Positions 1-7,713 are shown, counted from the first letter of the stretch. The stretch: 64,000 bases of DNA from an uncultured Kiloniellaceae bacterium (GCA_947500035.1 CANMQP010000007.1:62001-126000), one strand, 5' to 3'. Translations and numbers: made by a program. The notes: generated by a model not told the origin, from the letters alone.

Positions 1-436
1 AATCCGCCAGGGTCATGCGGATACCCTGAAGGCGGGCCTCCGGCGAGAAATAGGCCGGCCACTCCCAGGCTGCCACCGCAACATTGATCCGGTTGTGCTG
101 AGCGGAGACCCCCATCATCTCGCTGCCGCGCCAGGCGATCGGACGCACATAGCCGTCGACGATGCCGTTTGCCTTTAAGACCTCGTTCGCAGCCTGATCA
201 ATCTCCGTGACGGAATAGGGCAGCGAGAAGCCCAAGAGTTCCGCCGAGGCCTGCAGTCGCTCGTGATGCTCGGTCATCTTGAAGACATGCCCGCCGTATG
301 ACCGCTCGCCTTCGAATACAGCGCTGGCGTAGTGCAGGCCATGCGTCAAAACGTGCAGTTTCGCATCCTGCCAGGGCACCAGTTCACCGTTGAACCAAAT
401 AACACCTTCACGCGCATCGAAAGGGATCATGGACAT
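1..436 (-). CDS. ilvE: Branched-chain amino-acid aminotransferase, N-terminal part (cut by window edge)
   Basis: Encodes the first ~145 residues of a fold-type IV PLP aminotransferase, which interconverts Leu/Ile/Val and their 2-oxo acids in the cytoplasm. The protein begins MSMIPFDAREGVIWFNGELV, followed by HVLTHGLHYASAVFEGERSY, a segment typical of IlvE. The catalytic lysine and C-terminal half lie beyond the left edge. The ATG at 436 is chosen because homologous-looking sequence begins directly there. It is divergent from the MarR gene at 640, with about 200 bp of shared regulatory DNA, so MarR control of ilvE is possible but unproven. Confidence 0.93.
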   Translation of the reverse strand, partial: MSMIPFDAREGVIWFNGELVPWQDAKLHVLTHGLHYASAVFEGERSYGGHVFKMTEHHERLQASAELLGFSLPYSVTEIDQAANEVLKANGIVDGYVRPIAWRGSEMMGVSAQHNRINVAVAAWEWPAYFSPEARLQGIRMTLAD

Positions 437-577
437 TACGTTTCCGCCCTAATAAGTTCTTGTTCGCGCAGAGATGGACCTGATTGTTTTGGACTGAAGC
501 GGCCCAGGCAGATGACCGACTGGCTTTAACCGCTTAAGCACCTTAAAATCATTAGATCTTTGCGCAGCACCCAAGCA

Positions 578-598
578 TTTTGTTACTTTCTAACAAAA
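578..598. promoter_or_regulatory. 21-bp inverted repeat, candidate MarR operator
   Basis: A perfect inverted repeat: left arm TTTTGTTA (578-585), 5-nt spacer, right arm TAACAAAA (591-598). It lies in the ilvE/marR divergent region, 42 bp upstream of the chosen marR start. MarR proteins bind short palindromes of about this size and usually autoregulate, so this is the best operator candidate here. The assignment is inference. Confidence 0.5.
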
Positions 599-639
599 CA
601 TCGAACCAGTGTGTAACATTAGCAATTATATATGTCAAT

Positions 640-1152
640 ATGGCTGACGTAAAAAGCGGCGCTAATCCCCTCTTCCTCCGGGAAGAAGAATTGCGTCAGG
701 CAATGGAACTGCTGTTCTTCTCCTACCGGGATTTCACGGCGGAGCCAGATCAGATCCTGTCGCGCTACGGCTTTGGCCGGGCTCATCACCGCGTGATCTA
801 TTTCGTCGGGCGCCACCCCTCAATGACGGTGAGCGAGCTGCTGGATATTTTGCGGATCACGAAGCAAAGCCTTTCGCGTGTGCTCAGCCAGCTTGTGCGC
901 GAGGACTTCGTCGAACAGAAGCCAGGCACCGAAGACCGGCGGCAAAGGCTGCTGAAGTTGACCGAGAAGGGTAAAAAGCTGGAGTCCGAGCTGATCGAAA
1001 ACCAACGGCGGCGGATCGCCCGGGCTTACCGTATCGCAGGCGCGGACGCCGTCGCGGGATTCCGCACTGTGCTTTATAATCTTATGGATGAGGATGGCCG
1101 CAAGCGCTTCGACCACGTCGAGGCCCTGCAGCCGGCGATCGCGCGGCGTTAG
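640..1152 (+). CDS. MarR-family winged-helix transcriptional regulator
   Basis: A 170-residue regulator. The winged-helix signature is clear: VSELLDILRITKQSLSRVLS as the recognition-helix region, then FVEQKPGTEDRRQRLLKLTE as the wing with the conserved DRR. MarR proteins act as dimers that release DNA on binding a small ligand; the ligand here is unknown. The ATG at 640 (MADVKSGANP) is preferred over an in-frame TTG at 580, because the upstream stretch overlaps the palindrome at 578-598 and has no regulator-like sequence. The next gene, a response regulator, follows within ~50 bp on the same strand, suggesting one operon with the kinase. Confidence 0.9.
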   Translation: MADVKSGANPLFLREEELRQAMELLFFSYRDFTAEPDQILSRYGFGRAHHRVIYFVGRHPSMTVSELLDILRITKQSLSRVLSQLVREDFVEQKPGTEDRRQRLLKLTEKGKKLESELIENQRRRIARAYRIAGADAVAGFRTVLYNLMDEDGRKRFDHVEALQPAIARR

Positions 1153-1205
1153 ACGTCGTGACAGGAGCTATCCCCGGTCCTGCCTCATTGGGAAACACTG
1201 CGCTG

Positions 1206-1889
1206 ATGGATGAACCTGCACATATTCTGGTCGTTGACGATGATAAGCGGCTGCGGGAACTGCTGCGCAAGTATCTCAGCGACCAGAAGTTCCGGGTGAC
1301 CACCGCCAGCGATGCCGAAGATGCGCGGGCCAAGCTTTCGGCGTTTGCCTTCGACATCATCGTGCTGGACATCATGATGCCGGGCGAAAACGGCCTCGAG
1401 CTGACGGCCTGGCTGCGAAGCTCCAATAAGGTTCCTATCCTTTTGCTGTCCGCCATGGGAGAGTCGGGAGACCGGATCTCGGGGCTCGAGCTGGGCGCTG
1501 ACGACTATCTCTCGAAACCCTTCGAACCGCGCGAGCTTGTTTTGCGTATCAATGCGATTCTTCGCCGCGTGGAGAGTACTGCACCAGCTGTCACAGGCGA
1601 AATCAGTTTCGGCGATTTCAGCTTTGATCTGTCGCGCGAGGAACTTCGGCGTGACGATGAATTCATTCGACTGACGGCTGCCGAATCTTCGCTTTTGAAA
1701 GCGCTGGCACGCAGTCCGGGGGTTCCGGTCAGCCGGGAAGCCCTGACCTCGGAGAGTCCGGTGGATGCGAACAATCGGACCATTGACGTCCAGGTTACGA
1801 GACTGCGCCGAAAGATCGAGTCAGACCCGAAGTATCCGAGATATCTGCAGACGGTCCGGGGCACGGGTTACGTCCTCATTCCCGACTAG
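1206..1889 (+). CDS. OmpR-type two-component response regulator
   Basis: A receiver domain followed by a winged-helix DNA-binding domain, 227 residues from the ATG at 1206. The receiver shows the acidic pocket in ILVVDDD, the phospho-acceptor Asp in IIVLDIMMPGENG and the Lys in DDYLSKPFEPREL. The C-terminal domain ends in the OmpR-class block VQVTRLRRKIESD...GTGYVLIPD. A GTG at 1158 would add 16 residues, but MDEPAHILVVDDD is the natural receiver start. It lies between a MarR gene and a histidine kinase on the same strand, so its cognate kinase is most likely the one at 2088. Confidence 0.93.
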   Translation: MDEPAHILVVDDDKRLRELLRKYLSDQKFRVTTASDAEDARAKLSAFAFDIIVLDIMMPGENGLELTAWLRSSNKVPILLLSAMGESGDRISGLELGADDYLSKPFEPRELVLRINAILRRVESTAPAVTGEISFGDFSFDLSREELRRDDEFIRLTAAESSLLKALARSPGVPVSREALTSESPVDANNRTIDVQVTRLRRKIESDPKYPRYLQTVRGTGYVLIPD

Positions 1890-1980
1890 GAGTCGCTTGG
1901 CTTCAGGATGTCATCCCGGCACATCGCTCAGCCAAGGTGACCTCAGGTGGCAAGAGCCCAGGGCGACAGACTACAAGAGC

Positions 1981-2091
1981 GTGAATAACGACCTAACTCT
2001 ATGGTATAGAGTTACAGTGACTCTTGGCATCGGCTTTACAGGCTTCTACTTGGTTTATTGTATCTATCCGGCGGCATTGGACGGAAAATGA
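1981..2091 (+). CDS. Possible 36-residue membrane peptide overlapping the kinase start
   Basis: A GTG-initiated frame of 36 codons encodes a short polar start, then a hydrophobic stretch (VTVTLGIGFTGFYLVYCIY) able to span a membrane, ending ALDGK. Its TGA (2089-2091) overlaps the kinase ATG (2088-2090) as ATGA, the arrangement used for translational coupling. Against it: no clear ribosome-binding site precedes the GTG, and a perfect inverted repeat (1994-2014) lies within it. It could instead be untranslated leader. I do not recognise a family. Confidence 0.3.
   Translation: MNNDLTLWYRVTVTLGIGFTGFYLVYCIYPAALDGK
1994..2014. promoter_or_regulatory. 21-bp inverted repeat upstream of the sensor kinase
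   Basis: A perfect inverted repeat: TAACTCTA (1994-2001), 5-nt spacer, TAGAGTTA (2007-2014). The geometry (8-5-8) equals that of the palindrome at 578-598, but the sequence differs. It lies 74-94 bp upstream of the kinase ATG and within the possible small frame above. It could be an operator or an mRNA hairpin; there is no U-run, so it is not a terminator. Confidence 0.4.
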
Positions 2092-3479
2092 CCTCTCAGG
2101 CAGACGTAGCTGATCAAACTCTGGCCGGCGAACAGAGAAATGCCAAGGCTGCGGGACCGGCAAAGCCCTCGGCTTTCAAGCGTCTCATCCCGCGCACGCT
2201 TCTCAGCCGCTCGCTGTTGATCATCGTTTCTCCCCTGGTTTTGCTTCAGGTGGTCTCGACCTGGATTTTTTATGACCGCCATTACGATACGATCACAAAG
2301 CGCCTCTCCCAAGGTCTGGCCGGCGATATTGCCGTGGTCATCGAATTGGTAAACCGTGACTCAAGCGATGTTCAGCGCGCCCAGGTGTTCCGCCTGGCGA
2401 GACGTTCGCTCGCATTGGACGTAACGCTCGAAAAAGGCACCTTCCTGCCCGGGGATGCCCAATCTCCTGGCTACGGAATTCTGAACCGCAAACTCAATAA
2501 GGCGCTGGAAGAGAGGTTCGGTTATCCCTTCGTGATCGACACTGCATCGCTGGAGGAACAGGTAAAGATTGACGTGCAGCTTCCCGATGGCGTGCTTGCC
2601 GTGCTGGTCTCGCGAAAGCGACTGTTTTCTTCGACCACCTACATCTTCATCATGTGGATGGTCGGAACCTCCATTATCCTCTTTGGTGTTGCCGTCTTCT
2701 TCATGCGCAAACAGGTGACCCCAATTCAACGCCTGGCGCAGGCCGCGGAGAGCTTCGGCAAAGGGCGGGATGTAGAGGGCTTCAAACCCGAGGGCGCCCT
2801 CGAAGTCAGGCAGGCGTCGACCGCTTTTTTGCAAATGCGATCGCGGATCAAGCGGCAGGTCCAGCAGCGTACCGACATGCTCTCAGGCGTCAGCCACGAT
2901 CTGAGGACGCCGCTCACGCGCATGAAGCTTCAACTCGCCATGTTCGAAGCCTCCGGTGATGTCGAAGACTTGAAATCCGATATCACGGAAATGGAACGCA
3001 TGGTCGAAGGCTACCTTGCCTTCGCGCGTGGCGAAGGGACGGAACAGCCAAAGCCCACGGAGATCATGACCTTACTGCGCGATGTGGTTGCGCAAACCCG
3101 CAGAGAAGGCGGGGTCATCGACCTGCACACAGAGGAGGACATCATTCTGCCGCTTCGGCAGGAGGCAACCCGGCGCTGCTTCGCGAACCTCCTGGCCAAC
3201 GCTCAGCGCTACGGCAAGCACGTCTCGGTTCGCGCAGGGCAACGCAACCATGCGGTCGAGATCACCGTAGATGACGATGGACCGGGCATTCCCGTTGAAC
3301 GCAGAAAAGACGTTTTCAAACCCTTCTTCAGGCTCGATCAATCGAGAAACCAGGAAACCGGTGGCGTCGGATTGGGCCTCACCATCGCACGCGATGTCGT
3401 CCACAGCCACGGCGGAGAGTTGCGTCTCGATGCCGCCCCGGGAGGCGGATTGCGGGTTATCGTACGGCTGCCGCTGTAA
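2088..3479 (+). CDS. EnvZ-like membrane sensor histidine kinase
   Basis: A 463-residue inner-membrane kinase. The order is: cytoplasmic start, membrane helix near residues 41-62, periplasmic sensor of ~125 residues, second helix (~185-206), HAMP linker, dimerisation/phospho-acceptor helix with SGVSHDLRTPLTRMKL (His ~273), then an ATPase domain with NLLANAQRYG (N box), DDDGPGI (G1) and GVGLGLTIARDVVHSHGG (G2). It should phosphorylate the response regulator at 1206. The ATG at 2088 is preferred over a TTG at 2058 because it forms an ATGA overlap with the preceding small frame. The stimulus is not evident. Confidence 0.92.
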   Translation: MTSQADVADQTLAGEQRNAKAAGPAKPSAFKRLIPRTLLSRSLLIIVSPLVLLQVVSTWIFYDRHYDTITKRLSQGLAGDIAVVIELVNRDSSDVQRAQVFRLARRSLALDVTLEKGTFLPGDAQSPGYGILNRKLNKALEERFGYPFVIDTASLEEQVKIDVQLPDGVLAVLVSRKRLFSSTTYIFIMWMVGTSIILFGVAVFFMRKQVTPIQRLAQAAESFGKGRDVEGFKPEGALEVRQASTAFLQMRSRIKRQVQQRTDMLSGVSHDLRTPLTRMKLQLAMFEASGDVEDLKSDITEMERMVEGYLAFARGEGTEQPKPTEIMTLLRDVVAQTRREGGVIDLHTEEDIILPLRQEATRRCFANLLANAQRYGKHVSVRAGQRNHAVEITVDDDGPGIPVERRKDVFKPFFRLDQSRNQETGGVGLGLTIARDVVHSHGGELRLDAAPGGGLRVIVRLPL

Positions 3480-3547
3480 CCTTCCCCAAAAGTCGAATGC
3501 CAGCGAAGTGATTCTGGGAAAGACCAGTTCTACGAGAGATGGCCGGC

Positions 3548-3955
3548 TCACCCGCTATCGATTTCAACCCGCGCGGCAATTTCCGGATCGGCGATATTCG
3601 CATGAAGGGCCAGCATAACAATGCCCGCATCGAAGTCGTTTTGCCCCTCGGTCGCCTCTAAAATCCGAGCCTCTTGCGCCTGGGCTAAATCGGGCGAGTT
3701 TGCGTCCGCAAAGTCATCGCGCCCCAAGACACAATAGGCCAGAAGTTCGGCAGCAGCTCTTTGCAAATCCGCGCGCTGCCGGTCTTTCGCTTCGACTGCC
3801 TGCTGGGCCGGAACGATCTCTCGTATCCATTTGCAGATGGTAAACTTCGTCGCGTCATTCACGGCGTGGGAATTCAACCCCATTTGATGGAGACAGCGAT
3901 CCAAATCCCTGACTTCACGGCTTTTGCCGAACAGCTCAGCGACAAATGCAAACAT
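3548..3955 (-). CDS. Conserved-looking protein of unknown function
   Basis: A 135-residue soluble protein that I do not recognise. It starts MFAFVAELFGKSREVRDLDR, has a predominantly helical, charged middle (QQAVEAKDRQRADLQRAAAE) and ends ADPEIAARVEIDSG. There is no signal peptide or membrane helix. The ATG at 3955 follows GAGGGCGG, a good ribosome-binding site, and is preferred over an in-frame start 30 bp upstream. It is convergent with the sensor kinase, leaving 68 bp between the stops, and has no obvious operon partner. Confidence 0.65.
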   Translation of the reverse strand: MFAFVAELFGKSREVRDLDRCLHQMGLNSHAVNDATKFTICKWIREIVPAQQAVEAKDRQRADLQRAAAELLAYCVLGRDDFADANSPDLAQAQEARILEATEGQNDFDAGIVMLALHANIADPEIAARVEIDSG

Positions 3956-4293
3956 TCCGCCCTCTCGAACCTCACCTGCGCTCACTCAACAAACGCCAGC
4001 CATACCTGCCTCCACATGGTTACGAGTGGGTTCGGCTTCCAGGTTTCTCTAGCAACGCTGCGCAGGAGGCAAGTCTTCCACGCCCAAAACAGACAGCCCC
4101 AAAACACCATCTCTCAGCAACAGAATGTTGTTGAGAGATGCGACTTGGAACTGTTTGGGCAAAGTAGGTCGTTGACGAAGGCTAAGGAAAACCGGAACAG
4201 CGCGCGAATGGTTCGACGGCTAGACTGGAGCCTTTCCACGGCTCACAACTGATTTCGCCAACCCGCAACAGGGTCTCCCGGTCAAGATTTGCC
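3956..4293. other. Gap between mucR and the unknown gene
   Basis: This 338-bp stretch shows no credible gene. Its one clear structure is the strong hairpin at 4108-4140. The part next to 3955 must hold the promoter of the minus-strand unknown gene. Confidence 0.6.
4108..4140 (-). terminator. Strong hairpin downstream of mucR
   Basis: Arms CATCTCTCAGCAAC (4108-4121) and GTTGTTGAGAGATG (4127-4140) pair over 14 bp with a single G-U, around a 5-nt loop. Read on the minus strand it is followed by GTGTTTTGGGG, a short T-run. It lies about 150 bp beyond the mucR stop, so it may end that transcript. The poor U-tract leaves room for another role. Confidence 0.45.
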
Positions 4294-4731
4294 TCAGCGT
4301 TTGGAGGAAACTTTCGGTTTTGCTTTTCGGGTCCGCTTGTTGCTTTGACCCAGGCCGATTTCTTTCGCCAGATTACTCCGCCGCTTCGCATAATTGGGAG
4401 CAACCATCGGATAGTCCGCCGGCAGATTCCAACGCTCGCGGTAGTCTTCGGGTGTCATCCCATAGGCCGTGCTCAGATGCCGCTTGAGCATCTTCAACTT
4501 TTTGCCGTCTTCCAGACAGACAATGTAATCAGGCTGGATCGACCGCTTGATCGAAACAGCGGGCTTAAGACGTTCAGGCTCAGGCTCGACACCGGTCCCG
4601 CTGAGCGTTTCGAAAACGCTGGTGATCAGCGCAGGGAGCTCGTTCTTACCGACACTATTATTGCCCACATAGGACTGAACGATATGCGCAGTTAATCTGA
4701 GCAGTTCAGGCTTTTCGGCGGTTTCAGACAT
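4294..4731 (-). CDS. mucR: MucR/Ros-family zinc-finger transcriptional regulator
   Basis: A 145-residue regulator of the alphaproteobacterial Ros/MucR family. These proteins bind AT-rich DNA through a short zinc finger and control exopolysaccharide, motility and cell-cycle genes. Family features seen are the N-terminal block LLRLTAHIVQSYVGNN, the finger region with YIVCLEDGKKLKMLKRHL, and the downstream MTPEDYRERWNLPADYPMVA. In the finger only one Cys (VCLEDG) is apparent and a Ser-Ile-Gln-Pro replaces the usual first Cys, as in family members that lack the first zinc ligand. ATG 4731 follows GGGAG; an ATG two codons upstream is also possible. Confidence 0.93.
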   Translation of the reverse strand: MSETAEKPELLRLTAHIVQSYVGNNSVGKNELPALITSVFETLSGTGVEPEPERLKPAVSIKRSIQPDYIVCLEDGKKLKMLKRHLSTAYGMTPEDYRERWNLPADYPMVAPNYAKRRSNLAKEIGLGQSNKRTRKAKPKVSSKR

Positions 4732-5097
4732 TCGCATCTCCCGAATACAGTATTGGCGTCAAGGATTTCAATAACAGACTAAAAGTCAAAGTGTCGGTCA
4801 AAAAGAGGAATTATATCAAAAGCGTTTATTTCTAAAGATAACAAAAATCCGCCGCAATATATCCGACAAATTCATCGCAGTCATGTAAAAAGATAGTGGT
4901 GTTTTCACATTTTAGAACGAAAGGTCCAATAGGGCTAAAAGAAGAAAGAATCACCACAGACCTATTGAAAACATACAACAGTTAGTAATAACTCTGTTAC
5001 TTACAAGGTAGCGATCGATTCCAGGAGTGCCAATTTTATGTCATTGGGGCTGCAAAAAAGAATTCCCGCCTCTTAAGCCAAAGCTTTGCTGTTTGCC
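4732..5097. promoter_or_regulatory. mucR: AT-rich mucR upstream region
   Basis: A 366-bp stretch without a gene, markedly richer in A+T than its surroundings, with A-tracts such as TCAAAAAGAGGAATTATATC. MucR/Ros proteins are known to bind AT-rich DNA and repress their own genes, so this is a natural autoregulatory region. TTGACC and TTGACT hexamers occur on the minus strand within ~90 bp of the start, but I cannot pair them confidently with a -10 box. An imperfect inverted repeat (AGTAA...TTACT) lies near 4985-5003. Confidence 0.45.
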
Positions 5098-5463
5098 TTA
5101 TGACATCCGCCCGCCGTTAGGGATCGCCCGATCAGGCTCAAGCAGTACGATGTCACCATTTTCGTCGGGGAACCCAAGCACAAGCACCTGTGACATGAAC
5201 TTTCCGATTTGCTTGGGCGGAAAGTTCACGACCGCAGCAACCTGACGGCCGGGAAGCGCCTCCAAACTGTAGTGCACAGTGATTTGCGCGGAGGTCTTTT
5301 TCATACCGATCTCAGAGCCGAAATCGACAACCAGCTTAAAGGCGGGCTGACGTGCCTCAGGAAATGCCTCGGCCTGGATGATAGTGCCGACCCGGACGTC
5401 AACGCGCAGGAACTCGTCATAGCCCAAGGGAGCGTCCACCCGCTTCGTATCATCTGCTGACAT
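5098..5463 (-). CDS. csaA: CsaA-type tRNA-binding OB-fold protein
   Basis: A 121-residue single-domain protein resembling CsaA and the C-terminal tRNA-binding domain of methionyl-tRNA synthetase. Diagnostic blocks are LRVDVRVGTIIQAEAFPEAR, LVVDFGSEIGMKKTSAQITV and VNFPPKQIGKFMSQVLVLGF. CsaA homologues are dimers with chaperone or export-related roles reported in some bacteria; tRNA-arm binding is the common property. ATG 5463 lies ~9 nt after GGGAG. The open frame continues upstream to 5703, but that stretch contains the phasin terminator and is not coding. Confidence 0.9.
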   Translation of the reverse strand: MSADDTKRVDAPLGYDEFLRVDVRVGTIIQAEAFPEARQPAFKLVVDFGSEIGMKKTSAQITVHYSLEALPGRQVAAVVNFPPKQIGKFMSQVLVLGFPDENGDIVLLEPDRAIPNGGRMS

Positions 5464-5674
5464 CAGGGCATCTCCCGTTTCAATCTGCCTATAGCCTTGG
5501 AACGACGCTAGCACCTCAGCGCAAAGATCGACAAGCTGACGATTTTCAGGAGATGGGCGGAGCGGGAGCGACGGCCACAGAGTTGGACCGGCATGGAACG
5601 CGTGGTTGGGCGAAACCTCAAAGCAGTCGGGTTTCCGCTCGGATCTCACGCCTCGGCCAAACGGAAAAACGAAA

Positions 5675-5700
5675 AAGGGCCACTCCTCAGAGCGGCCCTT
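5675..5700 (-). terminator. Intrinsic terminator of the phasin gene
   Basis: Arms AAGGGCC (5675-5681) and GGCCCTT (5694-5700) form a GC-rich hairpin, 36 bp past the phasin stop. On the minus strand it is followed by TTTCGTTTTT. Confidence 0.8.
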
Positions 5701-5735
5701 CATCAGCTACTGAAATGAAAGATCAGACAGCGCGC

Positions 5736-6236
5736 TTACTTTTTAGCGGTCGCCTTGATCTGAGACTTCAACTCTTCGAGGCTCTCGGATACGCGCTTGT
5801 TCAGAACTTCGACGGCGTCCTGGTTCGACTTAGCGCCCATCTCCGCAAGCTCGCGGACATTGGAAAGCGTGCGCTCGAAGGAGTCTTTCACAAGCTCGGC
5901 CTGCCTGGACATGACCTCGTCGGGCGTACCGGCCGAAGAAAGCGACTGAACCGCGCGCGAAGCTTCCTCGACAGCCTGGCGGACGATTTCGCCCTGGCGG
6001 TGCATCATCGCTTGCGTACCCTCGAACGAAAGGCGGTTGGCCTGCACAATGGCTTCCATGTTGCGCTTCTGGCTTTCCATGATCGCGGCGGCGTCAACGC
6101 CAGGTACAGCGAACTTTTCTGTCATCTTCGAGAAGTCCGGAACCTCGAACTGCTCGGCAAACTTCGAAACATCCATGAACGCAGTGAAATCACCATCGAG
6201 GAACGGGTTCCCCGTTTTTGTTGCTGCTTTTGCCAT
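5736..6236 (-). CDS. phaP: Phasin-family protein (polyhydroxyalkanoate granule associated)
   Basis: A 166-residue, all-helical protein with the alphaproteobacterial phasin pattern: a short N-terminal stretch FLDGDFTAFMDVSKFAEQF, then amphipathic helices (ESQKRNMEAIVQANRLSFEG, VEEASRAVQSLSSAGTPDEV) ending KATAKK. Phasins coat polyhydroxyalkanoate granules and limit coalescence. The upstream region carries two perfect palindromes around a good promoter, and an intrinsic terminator follows, so it is probably a monocistronic, tightly regulated unit. No PHA synthase is in the window, so the granule role rests on family knowledge. Confidence 0.9.
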   Translation of the reverse strand: MAKAATKTGNPFLDGDFTAFMDVSKFAEQFEVPDFSKMTEKFAVPGVDAAAIMESQKRNMEAIVQANRLSFEGTQAMMHRQGEIVRQAVEEASRAVQSLSSAGTPDEVMSRQAELVKDSFERTLSNVRELAEMGAKSNQDAVEVLNKRVSESLEELKSQIKATAKK

Positions 6237-6280
6237 TGACCCAATTCCTTATCATAGAATGTGAATTGTGCGGCCACTTA

Positions 6281-6295
6281 TTGTGCACTGCACAA
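6281..6295. promoter_or_regulatory. Palindrome downstream of the phasin promoter, candidate PhaR operator
   Basis: TTGTGCACTGCACAA is a perfect palindrome about a single central base. It lies 45-59 bp before the phasin start and just after the expected transcription start. Its core TGCA-C-TGCA matches that of the second palindrome (TGCA-G-TGCA at 6344-6366). PhaR proteins of alphaproteobacteria recognise TGC/GCA palindromes at phasin genes, so it is a likely repressor site. Confidence 0.6.
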
Positions 6296-6312
6296 GATCT
6301 GTTGATGACGGG

Positions 6313-6340
6313 AATATAGGCATAAAAATTTAAAGGTCAA
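6313..6340 (-). promoter_or_regulatory. Sigma-70-type promoter of the phasin gene
   Basis: On the minus strand, TTGACC (6340-6335) and TATATT (6318-6313) are separated by 16 nt. The predicted start is near 6305, giving a ~70-nt leader to the ATG at 6236. The promoter sits exactly between the two palindromes. Confidence 0.65.
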
Positions 6341-6343
6341 GCA

Positions 6344-6366
6344 ATTTTGTTGCAGTGCAACAAAAT
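6344..6366. promoter_or_regulatory. 23-bp palindrome upstream of the phasin promoter
   Basis: Left arm ATTTTGTTGCA (6344-6354), central G, and a right arm that is its exact complement (6356-6366). It abuts the -35 box on the upstream side and shares the TGCA-N-TGCA core with 6281-6295. It is the stronger of two candidate PhaR operators. Confidence 0.6.
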
Positions 6367-6427
6367 CGTCGCGCGGCTTATGGCACAAGCCTTGTAACGC
6401 TTAATCACTTCAAAGACTTAAAGCACT

Positions 6428-7024
6428 TCAGGCGGCGGTAGTCTCAGGGCGCTTCCGCTCGAAACGGCGGGCACAGCCGTCGATCTTTGTCAGATACTTA
6501 TCCAATGCTGCCATCGTTTTAGGCAGATCCTCGGCCTCTTCCTTGAACCAGATTTTCAAGGTGGCAAGGTATACCCCGGAAAGAGCCTTAACGCGCAACA
6601 TTCCGCGAATTCCATCGCTCGACAACTGAGCCGCCTCAAGCATGGATGCCATTGAACGGCTGAGGCGTTTTGCACTGCAGGCCGCTGCGAGGGGATCGCG
6701 CATCTGGTCCTGGGCGATGACCGCCAGGGCTTCCTTATAAGGTGCGAGCGCATCCAAACGGCGCATAACAACATCGAACAAACGGTCCTTCGCCGGCTCT
6801 TCGCTGCTTTCACCCTCCTCATCCGCGATGACCTGGGCGTCGACCATCCTGTTGAAGCCTCCAAGGATCGCCTGTTTAGAAGAATAAACACCGTAAACCT
6901 GTGACAAAGGAAGTTTCGCAGCGGCGGCGACGTCCGCCAGAGAAAGATCACGCCAGCCCTTGTCCCGGGCCAGATTCATTGCCGTATCGACGATGTGCTT
7001 GGGAATGTCCGCCTTCTTTACCAT
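6428..7024 (-). CDS. TetR-family transcriptional regulator
   Basis: A 198-residue regulator. The N-terminal helix-turn-helix is recognisable in VDTAMNLARDKGWRDLSLAD and VAAAAKLPLSQVYGVYSSKQ. The C-terminal ligand domain is helical and unassigned. ATG 7024 follows GGAGG with 5-nt spacing, so I reject the longer frame up to 7126. It lies upstream of the phasin gene on the same strand, separated by the phasin promoter and operators. It could therefore act on them, although PhaR-type regulators are a different family. The effector is unknown. Confidence 0.88.
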   Translation of the reverse strand: MVKKADIPKHIVDTAMNLARDKGWRDLSLADVAAAAKLPLSQVYGVYSSKQAILGGFNRMVDAQVIADEEGESSEEPAKDRLFDVVMRRLDALAPYKEALAVIAQDQMRDPLAAACSAKRLSRSMASMLEAAQLSSDGIRGMLRVKALSGVYLATLKIWFKEEAEDLPKTMAALDKYLTKIDGCARRFERKRPETTAA

Positions 7025-7176
7025 CCGATCCTCCGATGAGCCTCTGCTCGTATCCTGCCTCAGTTCAGGGTGCACCTGATATAGAAATGGTCCTCGACAT
7101 AGGGGTTTTCGAGTATTCTGGCGCAAATATGCGGCGACTCTTCCAATAGAGCGTCAAAAGACCGCAGTTTGGCGCC

Positions 7177-7656
7177 TTATTCCGTCTTAAGATCTGCGAC
7201 GGTTCCATCAGTGAGCTTTGTGAGTTCTTCCCCGCCCAGTGGGAACACAGCGTTGGGTGTCCCTGCGGCCGCCCAGATCACATCAAAACCCAAAAGATCA
7301 CGGTCGATGAAGGTCACAGGAGGCTCGCGGTGCGCAATCGGCGGCACGCCGCCAATGGCGAAACCGGTCTTTTCTCGAACGAAATCCGGATCGGCACGGG
7401 TTACTCTCTCGCCCAGCAACGCCCGCAGCTTTTTCACATCGACACGGTTTACGCCACTGGCAATGACCAGAACCGAACGATCACTGTCCTTGGCCCTGAA
7501 GACGAGAGACTTGGCGATCTGCGCGATTTCACAACCGATCACCTCCGCCGCCTCAGCGGCGGTCCGGGTACTCGCCGGAAATTCCCGGACCTCGAAGTTT
7601 CCGCCCGAAGCCGTCAGCACATCCTGAACACGGCGGGTACTGGCTTTCAATTCCAT
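7177..7656 (-). CDS. YbaK/EbsC-type aminoacyl-tRNA deacylase
   Basis: A 159-residue single-domain member of the YbaK/ProX superfamily, which hydrolyses mischarged tRNAs (for example Cys-tRNA-Pro or Ala-tRNA-Pro). Family blocks include IGCEIAQIAKSLVFRAKDSD with the conserved Lys, KKLRALLGERVTRADPDFV and the glycine-rich FAIGGVPPIAHREPP. The ATG at 7656 starts MELKASTRRVQDVL. It is encoded just downstream of proC on the same strand (57-bp gap), a loose proline-related neighbourhood. Substrate specificity cannot be read from the sequence. Confidence 0.88.
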   Translation of the reverse strand: MELKASTRRVQDVLTASGGNFEVREFPASTRTAAEAAEVIGCEIAQIAKSLVFRAKDSDRSVLVIASGVNRVDVKKLRALLGERVTRADPDFVREKTGFAIGGVPPIAHREPPVTFIDRDLLGFDVIWAAAGTPNAVFPLGGEELTKLTDGTVADLKTE

Positions 7657-7713
7657 GTTCGTTGCCGCTCCATCAGGACCTAAATACAGAAAACCGCTGG
7701 AACGCTGATCTGA

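Noticed and set aside
5464-5703. N-terminal extension of the csaA frame by 80 codons
   Set aside because: It includes the phasin terminator hairpin and unrelated low-quality sequence; the CsaA domain begins at 5463 after GGGAG.
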